Shown: piece by piece, positions 1 through 12,020 of the stretch
Layout: each line of letters opens with the position of its first letter
How positions within the stretch are numbered: position 1 is the stretch's first letter
DNA from: Dipteronia dyeriana
Taxonomy: Eukaryota; Streptophyta; Magnoliopsida; Sapindales; Sapindaceae
Assembly: GCA_032871835.1 (NCBI GenBank)
Contig: CM065300.1
Coordinates: 67,777,192-67,841,191 of the forward strand
Direction: 5' to 3'
DNA: 64,000 bases
Program-made: the position numbers and the translations under genes
The notes under the pieces: model-generated
Told to the model about the DNA's origin: nothing
The model's database searches: none
Seen by the model: the letters and a program-made list of their open reading frames with translations, nothing else

Positions 1-368
1 TTTAGTTATTGAATTCATGGTGATTCAACCAAAGAAGAAATAACAACTAGTCATAGCAAGTTCAAGTATTCAAAGAGAGAGAATGCTTCATGGTTCTATA
101 AAGGTACTCAAACACTTATTTGGAACACACTGTCTCACCTTCCAAATACTATAACTTCTTCGTTTGAACTCAGATTTGAGTGATTCAAAGTTGAGAGTGT
201 TCATCTTCACGTCATCTATTTTTTCTTAGAAGGTTTTAGTTCATTTTACTACTTATTTTGGAGTCTATCCTCTAAAAAATGGGGCTGTAACAAGTTTACT
301 AAGGTATTGATTTTCTCCTAAAGTTTTTCTTTTAAAACTTGATCAATTGCCTTGGGTTTTCTTCTTCA

Positions 369-390
369 ATATATATATATATATATATAT
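369..390. repeat. (AT)11 microsatellite
   Basis: Uninterrupted AT dinucleotide run inside the LTR fragment. Confidence 0.95.
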
Positions 391-964
391 GTCTTGTGAT
401 TGTTTTAATTTGGGTTTTGAACTCATTTAAAGCTAGATTGAGTTTCAATATAAATCTCACATGTTTAGTTAGGTTTTGATTTTACCTATGTTTTCACATG
501 TTTGGGATTGTATTGTGCTTGCTTTGAATCTAAGATTATTTATGATCTTGATTGATTAATTTTGAAGAAAAATAGTTCTAACATGTATTAGGATCATCAT
601 GATCGAATATACATAGTGATAATACATGTTGTGTTGTTCATTGAGCAATTTGTGTGCTTGATTGTTTCTATGAATATAATATGCTCTAGAACATGTTTTG
701 TATATGTGATTAAAACTTGATCATCTATTAATTGTACATATCTTGAGATTCAAGTTTTAGATCTATGCATGAATCTAGGTTGTAATTAATGTTGAACATG
801 TTTTACATGATGTAGATGTATTAATCATGCATGATTGACTAGAGTACATTTGTTGTGTACATTCATGCATATGTCTAGTATTTCCATAGAATTTGCTGAT
901 CAACATTTTCTATGTTGCGTGTTTGTTTGCTCTTTTCATTCATGATCACTTAGACGCAATGTGG

Positions 965-1195
965 AGAGGAAGTTTTGACAATAGGTGTGAAGCCTTGAAT
1001 TGTTGAGCAAGTGGAAGTCTTATTTCTTAGAATGATTCTTTGATTTTAGCAAGGAAGTTTCGACTAGAGGCGTGAAGCCTTGGATAGTTGAGGAAGAAGT
1101 CTTAGCTATAGGTGTGAAGCCTTTGATAACTAAGCAAGGAAGTTTTGACAAGAGGTGTGAGGCCTCAGAATGTTGATCAAGGTGGTGACGTGTTT
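965..1195 (+). repeat. Degenerate hairpin array in LTR
   Basis: About four units, each with an AGG/CCT or AAGGC/GCCT inner stem and outer arms such as CTTAG/CTAAG (1101-1133 region, read on the minus strand). This is the diverged counterpart of the clearer arrays at 24571-24691, 45058-45179 and 63585-63706. Confidence 0.6.
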
Positions 1196-1625
1196 ATTGA
1201 GTACGATAGGAGGGTAGTTTCTAGGTGAAGGGGTCACTTGGGAGATTGTACTTGTCTTATCTACTAGCGGATTATGATTTTAGGTGGTTGTGGAATCAAC
1301 ATATGGATGTTTTCTCTTAGGAGGTTTACCATGTAAAAACCTTGTGTCAATTTTTCTCTAACTCTATCTCTCACATATTTGTATATGTACTTGAAATATT
1401 GTGAATAGAGCATTTTATGTAATTGACTACGTTATTATACTATTGATTGTGTATGTTTTATGAATGTTTGTTTGTATCACATTTTATGTGTTATATATAT
1501 ATTGATTAATTGTCATTGATTGATATATATCTTATGATACAAGTAATCTAGAGGGACAAACCTTAGTTTGTTTTAAGGGAGCGAAAAAAGGTGTTTAACC
1601 TATTCACCCCCTTTAGGTTAGCATT

Positions 1626-2631
1626 GAGCATTTAACCGTGTTTGTATTTTCAACCTCCCCCAAACCGAATGGGGCATTATATACTGTTTAAGCACTTGCA
1701 CATGCTCATGTAATACCTTAAAAAGCCTTCGGTTCATCAAATCAAGAATGAAATAATCAATCAATGCAAAATCTTGGAAACCAAAAATTGTATCAACATT
1801 CACAATCATTTCCATCCATTAACACTTATCCATATATGCATCCTAAAAATTATTCAATAAGCATATTCACATTCACGTGCATCCAAAATTGTCTCTAAAC
1901 ATAAATAGAGAGATATAGATTGAGATGAAGAGATGAAACCGATGTGGTTGCTTTTCAGTAATCTCAAATTTGAATAGGTTCTCACCCATTTTTTAAGAAC
2001 TCTTGGCTTGCTTGTCCCTCCAAGATTTGCAGGTTGTCCGTGTGTCAATTTCTAAGAGATAAAGAACCTAGCTTTAAGGAACAAATTCTAACCAAAAAGG
2101 GTTAAAAAAATACAAATATATATCTCAAATCAAATATCTCACAAGATAAACCACTCTCCACAATTCTCAAAAGCATCTCTCATCCACCAAGAGTTATTAA
2201 GCTAAACTAACAAAAGCAACTTGAAGCAAATTCGTAGAATAAAGAGTTCAAATATAAAGGCAAAGATACATGGAAAGAATAGTTAAGTGTCAATCATCAT
2301 CCACCAGCTCAGTTCTATCATCCCATAAATGCTTGCGTAACTAGTTTTAGATGAGAACCATGCTTACAGTTTGTTGGTAATGCACAGGTTCGCACCTACG
2401 CAGTTAGATCCACGCACTGAGGATTGTTCCCCTTGATTTGCTTGCCTCTCATCCTTAAACTATTATTTTCTTGTGTTTTTCATTTCCTTGCCCTGTGCAC
2501 AATCATTACTACCATCAACTATATTTGTCTTATTACTCTATTAATAAGAAAAACACACATGAAAAATATAAAATAAACATAAAAAGATAGCATCAAAAAT
2601 GTTAAATGGGATGCTAAGGGTGGTTTAACCA
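1626..2631. other. Degenerate repeat, no gene
   Basis: No supported reading frame. A polypurine-tract-like string (CCTCCCCCAAACC, about 1655-1667, purine-rich on the minus strand) resembles the end of a gypsy interior. The block at 2385-2440, with GCACAGGT and ACCTACGC, resembles the GC-richer LTR blocks at 17540-17770. Probably the worn remains of another gypsy element. Confidence 0.4.
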
Positions 2632-3095
2632 AATTGGGAAATTCTTTCTTCTTAGGAACCTAAATAAATTTAGGTTGTTCTTTCATATATTCCTTCCATA
2701 TATTTCTCACTAAATGTATTTGGTCTTTCCTCATCCAAATCTTTTTTAACTCTAGGTCGATTGTTCCTATTCCTAGCACCTCTCTTTTTCCTCCTTCTAT
2801 TGACTGTAAATTATTAATCTTAAAATGCTCTCTGTTTAAACAAAAATAGCACATGAGGGAAGAGTTAGGAATTCTCCCTTTCTTTGGTGTCTTATTTACT
2901 TCGAGTTGGTATCCTTTTTTAGTGTCTTGACCACTTGTTTTGCTTTGTCCAACTCAATACCGAAGACACTTTCCCTCGCCTCTGCTATCTTGAGAGCTTC
3001 ATCCTTTTGCTTAAGAGCTTTTTTGACTTCCTTCAAGGCATGTAGTGCTTACATTTCACACATTACAACAATCTTGTTTTTCATGAATATCTAGA
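2632..3095 (-). pseudogene. SIRE-like gag C-terminal remnant
   Basis: The minus strand reads a lysine/glutamate-rich coiled-coil segment (about 3040-2900, containing ARESVFGIELDKAKQ), then a stop. After a frameshift comes a zinc-knuckle-like stretch, CYFCLNREHFK, at about 2850, followed by KKIWMRKDQIH. In SIRE-like gags a CCHC knuckle is followed by a similar KKxWVxK motif, also seen in the copy at 61596-62387. The last knuckle cysteine is lost. It lies directly left of the LTR starting near 3100, as expected for gag downstream of a minus-strand 5' LTR. Broken and non-functional. Confidence 0.6.
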
Positions 3096-3261
3096 AATGA
3101 AGATTCTGAAACAAGATACAACATACACATACATGTATATAAGAGAGATAGGAACAATTAACACATGCATTTTTTCAACGTGGCAAAACCTCCAAGGAGG
3201 AAACATCCACGTGTTGAATACAACCATTGTGTACTATTATTATTGAAAAGTAGACAAGACA

Positions 3262-3465
3262 TTCCTCAAAAGTGACCAATAAATGACACACTATATTAGA
3301 CTCGATGTCTACCCAATCCCTTTTAGTAGATTGGAAATTCCTCAAAAGTGATCCACAAATGACTCATTTTCTATTGGAGTCCACTCTAACCAAAACCATT
3401 AAAATGTTAGAAATTTCTAAAGAGTGATCAACAAATGACACACTCTCTATTAGACTCCATCGCAT
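3262..3465. repeat. Degenerate tandem repeat, three units
   Basis: Three imperfect units begin with ATTCCTCAAAAGTGA, ATTCCTCAAAAGTGATCC or ATTTCTAAAGAGTGATC. Each is followed by an AAATGAC(A)CA and TATTRGA(G/C)TC segment. Internal to the SIRE-like LTR. Confidence 0.75.
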
Positions 3466-3519
3466 CCTAATATCCCGGGTCTACCAATAAAAAATCTACT
3501 TTCTTTCCAAGGTACCCTT

Positions 3520-5430
3520 TGTTGGGGTTTATGCCCTAAGATGTAATTTGTAAATGGATTTATGAAGTAAATAAAAGGAAAGGTTCAATTCATTCTATTA
3601 TGTTATTTATTTTATAAACTTGTGTATATATTAACATCCTGGATTGCCGGATGTAATCTCGAACTGTGTATATGAGTGTCATATACAGATGGATACAGTA
3701 AAAGATGTGCAATCTAAAGAGTCCATAGATAGCAAATAAAGCTGGGTACTTTATTTGTGGTTAATCTATAGGTGTGGTCCATTCTGTAATATACAGTGAT
3801 TCTATCCTGAATCATTCATATAAGATATGGGAATGGAGGCACCTTGTATGATGTGATCATATAGGAATGGGCCATGATCTATATGAATCTCACACAAAGA
3901 TCCGTTTACCGATGAGATTCATATATATCAACTAATTATGGTTATATATGGGTGGTCTTAATCCTGAGTGTCTTATCGACTCGTTCAGGTTAGATCGTGG
4001 TCTTTTATATACCATGGGTGAGGTCAGATGTATTTCCTGATCAATATACTCTGTATGTTAGGATTGCGGTTTGGCTTGTGGCTGGGAAGGTTTGTACACA
4101 ATAGTGGAATCCACTCTTCTTGTGAGAAGTAGACGGTAGTTCCCTTAAGGGTTGATTCGGGGCTTGGAGTATATGAGCGATCTCCTAATTCCGTGAGGAA
4201 GTAGGATTTATTGTCCATTAGAGAATCAATGGTACTTAAAAGATATATGTAATTAGAGGGGTATAACGGACATTATGACCCAGCTCTAATTATGAACTAT
4301 TGTGGAGGATCACACCATATGTAATAGCTATATCGATGGACACCGAGTTGTATCGGTCTGTGTAAAAACTTCTACAGTTGAGAGAGTGCAGCTTCGGGTT
4401 TTTAGTGGAATAACACCGGAGTTAATAATCATAGAATATTAATTACAGAGTTTAATTAATGATTCCGAGGATTATTGGAGCTCAAAATACTGTGGGTCCA
4501 TTAGGTCCCCTTGCTAGCCCGATTGATTTAGGTAACAAGGGTCACGGTTAATTAATTGGATTGACCAGTTAATTATGTTACGAAAGTGACACGTATTTAT
4601 TCGGGAATTAATTGAATAATGAGATTATTTAATTAATAGATAATGGTGATTAAATAACTTAAATAATGAGATTATTTAATTATGTTATTAATCACTAAAT
4701 GGAGGGTGTATGTTGATATTTATTTTTGAATAAAATAAGATAATGTGATTATTTTATTTTATTAAATTAAATAATTTATTTTCGAATTTAAATAGTTTGA
4801 ATTCAAAATTAAAATCAAATTAAAGATATGAGATATTTTTTATTTGAAATTTTTCAAAAATGAAATATAGATTTGATCAAATTTTTAAATATTATATATA
4901 AGATATATTTATTTATTTTTTTTAAAAGGTTGCTGTGCGTTTCACACATAACAACATACATATATACATATAAATTGACAAAAGAAGAAAAGTGTGGGAT
5001 GTTTTCTGTTTTTTGTCAAACGCAGTAAGTGGTGCATAAACCACAGCAGTGCGTGAGAAGAATATATGCAATTGTTGTGATATATTCAAGTAAGGTTTGT
5101 GTGAGATCAATACACCAAAAAGAGAGAAAAGTGGTTACCAGTCCCGGGATATAGCGAGGAAGATCAGTGGTACATACCAGGAGCATATTGAATAAGTGAA
5201 GGAGCCTCCAAACGTTGGTATGATTCTTTTAATAATCTTTTTTATTATTGATTATAATTTCATGTATTTACATATATATTTTATTAGTGTAATAATTTTT
5301 ATATGTATTTGTTCAGAAAATAATTACGATCAAAAGTTCACTAGTCCCAGATACAGATTATGATTTGTATAAAAATAAATAAATTAAAAAACCCGTTTCC
5401 GCTGCGTGATCGGTGAATTTGGTTCCAGCA
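3520..5430 (+). mobile_element. Solo LTR of a copia family (TGTTGGGG...CCAGCA)
   Basis: Begins TGTTGGGGTTTATGCCC and ends GGTTCCAGCA. The 5-bp target duplication CCCTT is perfect (3515-3519 and 5431-5435). There is no internal domain, primer site or coding region in its 1.9 kb. The same family forms the LTRs of the copia at 27609-34377, where it abuts a polypurine tract and polymerase remnants, which identifies it as an LTR. LTR-LTR recombination is the usual origin of such a structure. It sits inside the SIRE-like LTR and is therefore younger than that LTR. Confidence 0.9.
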
Positions 5431-5456
5431 CCCTTGCCTCCAGAAAGTCTCCCATG

Positions 5457-5488
5457 CTTGATTATCCGGACCACATGTCCTAATCAAG
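5457..5488. repeat. LTR hairpin unit
   Basis: Arms CTTGATTA / TAATCAAG with an inner stem GGAC / GTCC around a CACAT loop. All 12 base pairs are perfect. A second, weaker unit follows at about 5494-5528. This is the variant form of the hairpins listed at 24571-24691. Confidence 0.85.
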
Positions 5489-6490
5489 ACTCCTTGCTTA
5501 GCTATCTAGACCGCATGTCCTGACCAAGACTGAGCCTTTTACAAGGACTTCCTAAGTGTGATAAATGAATGCAAAAATACAAACACGCACTCAACAAAGA
5601 ATATGATGATCAACACATTCTATAGGAATTAGACATATGCATGACGGATCATAGAACAAATATTGCTACTTACTAATCATGAATAATATTCTAGAATCAT
5701 TTGAAACACCACAAACACATTCAATTCCTAGAACCATTCATGTGACTAAAACTTGAGTCAAAGTATATAAACTAAGCACTCAATCAAGGCTTTAGTAACA
5801 AACACAAACAATATGCTAGATTCATGAGATAAGATAAATCAAAATTCTAGCAAAATATCTAGGGCATATTTTCTCACAATATTCAATTATGTCAAAATAG
5901 CTCTAAAAATACAATCAAATGTGTTAAATCAATATATGTTCAACTAAAAAAACCTAGCACACGCTAAGACTATTTATCATCACATATCAGTCAATAAGAA
6001 GCATAAAATAGTCCTTAATCAAAAGCTAGCACAAGACAATTCCCAAACATGTGAAAATATAGATTCTAAAAAAAATCTAAATCAACATGTGAGAATCTAA
6101 TCATGTTCATTCTATCTTTAATAGTGGTTAAAACACTAACCAAAATATACACATTAAACATACATATATAGAAGAAGAAAACCCAAGGTAATTGTAAAAT
6201 TTTGAAGAACAAAAACACACAAAATTTTCAATACCTTAGACAAAATGTGGAATCCCGCTTTTGACGAAGAGCCACTAGAAAACTTGAATAAATGACCTCA
6301 AACCTTTTTGGAAATGATAGAGAATTGATAGATGAATAATCTCCAAATTTAATCACTTGAATCGAAGTTCAAATGAGAAAGTTATGATTTTTGGAAGATG
6401 AGAAAGTTTGAGAGATTTTTTTTAAATAAAAACAGTACAAAATGATGATCTTCTTTAATTTTTAATTTTTCGGTGAGAAAAAGAATTTAA

Positions 6491-6506
6491 AGAGAGAGAG
6501 AGAGAG
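6491..6506. repeat. (AG)8 microsatellite
   Basis: Simple AG run within the SIRE-like LTR. Confidence 0.9.
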
Positions 6507-7053
6507 TTATTCAGTGTGGTAAGCACACACAAGAAAACTCTCATATGACTAATAGGAAAACATGTCTAGACAACACATGAATTTGATTGACTGTGCACAC
6601 CAAACACTATGTGCATACTATACATGTAATAAAAACCCATTAATCATGAAATGTGAATATTGACATGAATCTCGCGTGAACAGAACTGATGTTTTGGCGA
6701 GATGCCCACGAGCTACACGGCCAGGAGGGGCAAATGACAATTTGTCATCTTTTTTTCACATTGCTCCCTTTTGCGCACCTCTAGTGTTTGACACGTCCTA
6801 AAGAAGTGTTCCTACTCTCAAGTATAAGAGTGTCAAAGTAATAAATTAACCGGTAAGACCGGGTCGAACCACATGGAGGCTGTTCACTTGTCCTAGTAGA
6901 ATTAATTATATAGATTAATTAAGAAGCTTGTTATAAAAATGTAAATCAATTAAAATTAATACTAGGGTTAAGGGATCTACTGTTGGTAATTCTAATATGA
7001 TCCAACTATTAATATTTAGTCCAGATTAATGGGATGGTATTCCACTCCACTGA

Positions 7054-7243
7054 CCACTCTCTAATAGATGTGGGTAAAAGTACTCACTGTGCTAGACAAT
7101 ATCTGTCTATCTACAGTGAGTCAAAACTCCACAAAGATTAGAGGGGATAAACCACTCTCTGATAGATATGGGTAAAAGTACTCACTGTGCTAGACAATAT
7201 CTGTCTATCTACAGTGAGTCAAAAACTCCATAAATATTATAGG
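7054..7243. repeat. 98-bp tandem duplication, each unit a hairpin
   Basis: Two units start with CCACTCTCT at 7054 and 7152. Each holds a 40-nt hairpin (7082-7121 and 7180-7219) with arms ACTCACTGT / ACAGTGAGT and an inner stem TAGACA / TGTCTA. The other LTR has the same pair at 14405-14444 and 14503-14542. Confidence 0.9.
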
Positions 7244-7589
7244 GGAGAAAGTATAAAAATAATAAACTTACCAAAATTGGATCATATTTTCCATACCAAC
7301 AGTATCACCTTTGGCCCCAGCTATATAAATTAGTCAGAAATAATTTAACTAGAAAATAACTATTTTATTTAAACTGAGAATTTGAGAACCAAAGAGAGAG
7401 AATTTCACAAATCTAATATCAGATTTAGATTCTAAACATGAAAATTAGGGGGGAGAAACCCTCTATTTATGCAAAATACGGATGAAAATTGACCATCGGA
7501 TGAATTTAGAAAGGAGCGTCTAGATTTCGCCATGTCATCAGTAAACAGTAACCCATATGTGAGTGAAAAGTAACACATCCATGAGTGAA

Positions 7590-7680
7590 CAGTGTTGCAT
7601 CCGTTAATGAACAGTGAAATTCAACTATGAACGGTAAAAGTCAACTATAAACAGTGAAAGTCAACTGTGAACAGTTGATA
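7590..7680. repeat. About 22-bp tandem repeat
   Basis: Four or so units of the type AGTCAACTATGAACAGTGAA. The last contains the palindrome TCAACTGTGAACAGTTGA. The other LTR carries the matching array at about 14815-14912. Confidence 0.85.
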
Positions 7681-7951
7681 ATCAAATCTATGAAAATGCT
7701 CTTCGTGGCCTTCTTAAGGTTTTTTGGCGTTCTAAACTTGAAAACGATGTTTGTTTTGCCATCTGACTTCTCCATGATTCTGAATTGATCGAATTACCTC
7801 TGAAATACAAAGAAAAATACACTGATTACTACACAACACATTTATTTAAACGAATGAACGAAATTATGTCTAAATTAGGGAATTAATCATATTGGAAGTG
7901 TAAAATGATGATAGTATCCCTTAGTAAACATACACTTTTCAATGTTAATCA

Positions 7952-7963
7952 TTCCCCCAACCA
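7952..7963 (-). other. Polypurine tract, Athila-like element
   Basis: ATTCCCCCAACC on plus reads GGTTGGGGGAAT on minus, directly before the 3' LTR. It is the expected primer for plus-strand synthesis. Confidence 0.8.
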
Positions 7964-9508
7964 GCTTATTACTAGTCCCTAGCAATTAAAGAATATTAAA
8001 AACTCAAATTCAAATCTCTAAACTACCAAATAGACAAACTCTCCCATACCTCTTTTCTCACCCTTTGACAACCAGTCATCAATTGAGTTATCAATCAAAC
8101 TTTCTTGTGCTCAATAAAGATCAACACAATAACTTTGAGATTCAATTGAAATCAAATAACATTTTCATTCTAAAATTTCACCAGGGCTTTTTCCTTAGGC
8201 AGCAGTTTTTTTTTTTAATACAACAAAATTGGAAACAAACATTCTATCTTTAATCCATGTAGCGAGCTTTAGGTCAATGACTTCCAAATCAGTTGGCTTT
8301 AGGGCATTAAGTGTTAAAACACTCCTACGGGCTTAATTACTCGGATTGGAGATGTTTTTTTATATTTTTTATTATTTATTTTATTTATTTTATTTTTTTA
8401 GTACAATTCCCTTAAGCTTTCTCTTTAACCCGTGTAACGAGCTTTGGGTCAATGACTCCCAAACCAGTTGGTCTTAGTGCATTAGGTGTTAAAGCACCCC
8501 TGGGACTTAATTGCTCGAGTTAAAGAGGCTACGGAACTGCACTTTATTCTAATCCAGACTCCACCGTTTTGCGCAAACACTCTATGCTTACTGAGGCATG
8601 AGGCCGGGCTACTAAGTAATAGTTTTGGTCACAACACACAAAATTATTATTATTATTATTACTATATAAATTTTTAAACAAGATCACTGCCCTCGGTTGT
8701 TACCCTTGAATGATGTTTCGGAACTCAATATCGTAAAATCTCAACTTACTGCACATAATCACGTGTCAATGTGCGTGTATGTCTAGAATAGTTTCAAAAA
8801 AATTTCTCAAGATAACTTAATGAACAAAAGGATTAGTCAATGATATCACAATGGAGAGTTTATAAATTTGAATAGTCAGAAGAGAGGAAAAAAATGCATC
8901 AGAACTACAAAGATGCGTCTCAGAAGTATTTAAAAGATCTCCTTACTCGACCATCTTTACAAAAAAATTGTCAAAAGTTAGTTTTTTTAAAAAAAAAAAC
9001 AAAAATTATTGAATTAACTATCCCCTCCCGCCAACCAGAATCAGACATTGTCCCCAATGCCTTTAGAAAGAGTTAAGGTTTAGAAGATATCACCTGAACA
9101 ACTTGAAAGACAACAAAATCGTGCAAAACAACAAAAGAAATACAAAATAAAGGAAAATAAAATGCATAAAAACCATGGGACAATCACAAACTGAGATTCA
9201 GATCAATTCTGCGTATCTTGTTCTCTTCATCAGTGGGCCAATCGATTTTGGAGGTTGAAGGATCTGGCTTATAATTGAAAGCGTGTAACTGGTCAATCAG
9301 CTCATGAGGACTTGAAGCAGAGATAAAGATGATAAAAATATAATAAAAACAAAAGGATATTTACTGGTAGTTGTGATTGTGGCTCACATCTTCCTCTGGT
9401 TTTACGTCCAGAAACGGCTTCAAAGCCCTTTATGGGTCAGGGATATGCTTCCCATCCAATTTTCTTATAAATTGGCAAACAGGGTCTTTTAAAGTCAGAT
9501 TCCAAAGA
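7964..9508 (-). other. Non-coding 3' region of the Athila-like element
   Basis: No integrase motif is visible. Short open stretches at 9250-9480 (for example ALKPFLDVKPEEDV on minus, after a stop) may be the last trace of a polyprotein tail, but I cannot assign them. The stretch also has an (ATT)6 run at 8643-8660 and two similar blocks near 8270 and 8435 (TAACGAGCTTTGGGTCAATG type), an internal duplication of about 165 bp spacing. Confidence 0.5.
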
Positions 9509-11157
9509 CTATATTGTGCATGTTGTGATAGAGAATAAAAGATCATCAGAAAAAGAATCATTGATGGGTGCTTTATCAAATGACGACTCAGCGGTGAGTC
9601 GTGATAAATGATCTGCAACGACATTTTCAGCACCCTTTATTGTCAGTTTGAATTCTTGTAGCAACAAAATCCAATGAATCAATCTTGGCTTTGCATCATG
9701 TTTAGACATTAAATACTTCAAAGCAGCATGATCAATAAGAACAATGGTTGGAGCGCCAATCAAGTATGACCGAAATTTATCCAATGTAAATATCACATCA
9801 AGTAATTCTTTCTCAGTGGTGGTGTAATTCATTTGTGCACTATTCAAAGTTTTACTTGCGTAATAAATCACAAAAGGCTTACCTTCTCTTCTCTGTCCTA
9901 AGACAGCTCCAACAACAAAATCACTCGCATCATACATCAATTCAAAAGGTAATGACCAATCAGGGGATTGCATGATAGGAGCAGATGTTAAAAGGTCAAT
10001 TATTTTTTTAAAGGACTCTTGACACTCTTGTGTCCATTCAAACTTTGCATCTTTTAATAAGAGGTTACAAAGTGGTTTAGATATGACACTAAAATCTTTA
10101 ATAAACCTCCTATAAAATCCTGCACGCCCTAAAAATGATCGCACATCTTTGACTGTTTATGGTGATGTTAACTTTGAAATGACTTCAATTTTTGCCTTAT
10201 CAACCTCGATTCCTTTAGATGACACAACATGACCCAAAAAAATTCCATATGCGGTCATATAATGACACTTTTCATAGTTAATCACAAATCCTTTTTCTAT
10301 GCAACGTTTCAAGACTCTTTCCAAATTATTTAGACATTCATCAAAAGAATTCCCAAACACAATTAAATCATCCATAAAGACCTCTAAACAATGTTCAATC
10401 ATGTCACTAAAAGTGCTTAGCATGCATCGTTGAAATGTGGCCGGAGCATTACACAAACAAAATGGCATTCTTCTAAATGCAAAGGTTCTAAAGGGACATG
10501 TGAATGTGGTTTTTTCTTGGTCTTCTAATGCAATGGGAATTTGATAGTATCCTGGATACCCATCAAGAAAGCAGTAGTAGGGATGTCCTGCTACTCTTTT
10601 TAAAATTTGGTCAAGGAATGGAAGGGGAAAATGATCGTTTATAGTGGCATCATTTAATTTTCTATAATCAATGCACATGGGCCAACTAGATGTAATACGA
10701 GTTGGAATTAACTCACCCTTTTCATTTTTAATAACAGTGATTCCAGATTTTTTTTTGCATAACTTGTGTAGGACTCACCCACTTACTATCAGAGATAGGG
10801 TAGGTAATTCCCACGTCAAGTAATTTAAGGACTTCGGTCTTGACAACTTCTTTCATGTGTGGGTTAAGTCTTCTTTGGGGTTGTCGATATGTTTTAACAT
10901 TTTCCTCTAAATTTATTTCGATGTGAACAAATCAATGGGTTAATACCTTTCAAATCTGTCGAAGTCCAACCAATTGCATTTTTATTTTTCTTTAAAACAT
11001 GTAACAACTTACCTTCTTGCTCTTCTGTGAGGTTAGAAGAGATTACCACTGGGTAGGTCTGGTTGTCTCTAAGGTAAGCATATTTAAGTCCTTCTGGTAA
11101 GGGCTTCAAATCCAGTTGAGGTGCTTTTTCTTCTGACACGTCATCTATTTGTTCCAA
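9509..11157 (-). pseudogene. Athila-like reverse transcriptase and RNase H
   Basis: Part of the gag-pol polyprotein that copies element RNA to DNA. RT begins about 10945 with a KTYRQPQRRLNPHMKEVV-type segment, which crosses frame breaks near 10930 and 10757. It then runs open from 10678: MCIDYRKLN, FLDGYPGYYQI, RRMPFCLCNAPATFQ, and the catalytic FMDD at residues 101-104 of that segment. RNase H (10144-9509) keeps the acidic residues in [23 protein letters not shown] and VADHLSRL. A stop separates RT from RNase H at about 10157. Frame breaks make it inactive. Lineage is by motif resemblance. Confidence 0.88.
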
Positions 11158-11196
11158 TTCTTCAAAATCTGAAGTGTCTCCTTCTTATTCGACAGC

Positions 11197-11772
11197 CTAC
11201 AAACAATCATCAAGATGTGAATGCATGCTTGACTCAGGTAAATTGATCAAACAAATTTCAGATGAGTTAAAATAATCCTTTTGAACATGATCTTCAACAA
11301 TGGTTTCAATAATGTCTACATCTTCATCTTCATTTTCTTCATCAAATGGTTCTTTAGACATGTTGAAAACATTAAGCTTAATTTCTATATTTCCAAAAGA
11401 CATGCTTATTATTCCATTCCTGCAATTAATCAAGGCATTAGCAGTAGCCAAAAATGGTCGGCCAAATATAATAGGGATTGAATTGTGCTCATTAACAACA
11501 GGTTGTATTTCTAAGACAATAAAATCTACTGGGTAGATAAATTTATTGACTTGTACTAACACATATTCCACTATTCCTTTTGGTATTTTAATTGATCTAT
11601 CAGCAAGACAAAGTGTGGTTGAAGCCGGCTTTAACTCACCAAGTTTAAGTAGCTGATAAACTGAGTATGAGAGCAAATTTACACTAGCACCTAGGTCAAG
11701 TAAAGCTTGCTCAATTTTACAGTTACTGATTATGCAAGAAATAGTAGGACAGACAGGATCTTTATATTTCAA
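11197..11772 (-). pseudogene. Athila-like aspartic protease region
   Basis: The 191-residue open segment contains ALLDLGASVNLLSYSVY, an aspartic protease active site of the D-L-G-A form seen in plant Athila elements. It continues with TLCLADRSIKIPKGIVE and IIFGRPFLATANALINCRNG. The protease cleaves the gag-pol precursor. Upstream (right) it joins gag through a short broken stretch at 11773-12020, and downstream it leads to RT. The catalytic triad region itself is intact here, unlike other parts of the polyprotein. Confidence 0.85.
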
Positions 11773-12020
11773 AACAGATTTGTTGCAAAGAATGGAACTT
11801 ACCTATTCAGCCATAAAGGCTTTCTTTCTTACCTGATGCTTCCTTTTCACAGTACACAGATCCTTCAAAAATTTAGCATACGAAGATACCTGTTTGATTG
11901 TGTCCAACAGAGGGATATTGATCTTTACCTGTTTGAAAATTTCAAAAATCTCTGGGGAATGCTTCGATTTCTGTGAATTTTTAACAGCCTGAGGATATGA
12001 GAGTGTAAGTGGGGATTCAA

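Larger units (their letters stand above)
1..1625 (+). mobile_element. SIRE-like copia LTR fragment, plus orientation
   Basis: Reverse-complement relative of the LTRs at 24234-26294, 44664-49167 and 63203-64000. The match includes the block around 1180-1345 (GGTTTACCATGTAAAAACC region) and the end motif CCTATTCACCCCC near 1600, which is typical just before the 3' end of SIRE/Maximus LTRs. The first 300 bases pair with the reverse complement of 6180-6420. The LTR start lies outside the window, and no clean TG/CA end or primer site is visible at 1625, so this is a fragment. It has no coding content. Family assignment is by resemblance inside this window. Confidence 0.7.
6789..7951 (-). repeat. 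3' LTR of the Athila-like element
   Basis: Begins TGACACG and ends AATGTTAATCA on plus. Collinear with 14113-15180. Internal repeats at 7054-7243 and 7590-7680 are shared with the other LTR. Confidence 0.93.

Noticed and set aside
3520..5430. DNA transposon with short inverted ends (TGTTGG...CCAGCA)
   Set aside because: No transposase. The target duplication is 5 bp, and the same sequence forms the LTR of a copia with polypurine tract and pol at 27609-34377.
9230..9480. Integrase C-terminal remnant (ALKPFLDVKPEEDV)
   Set aside because: Too short, after a stop, with no HHCC or DDE motif. Left as non-coding.
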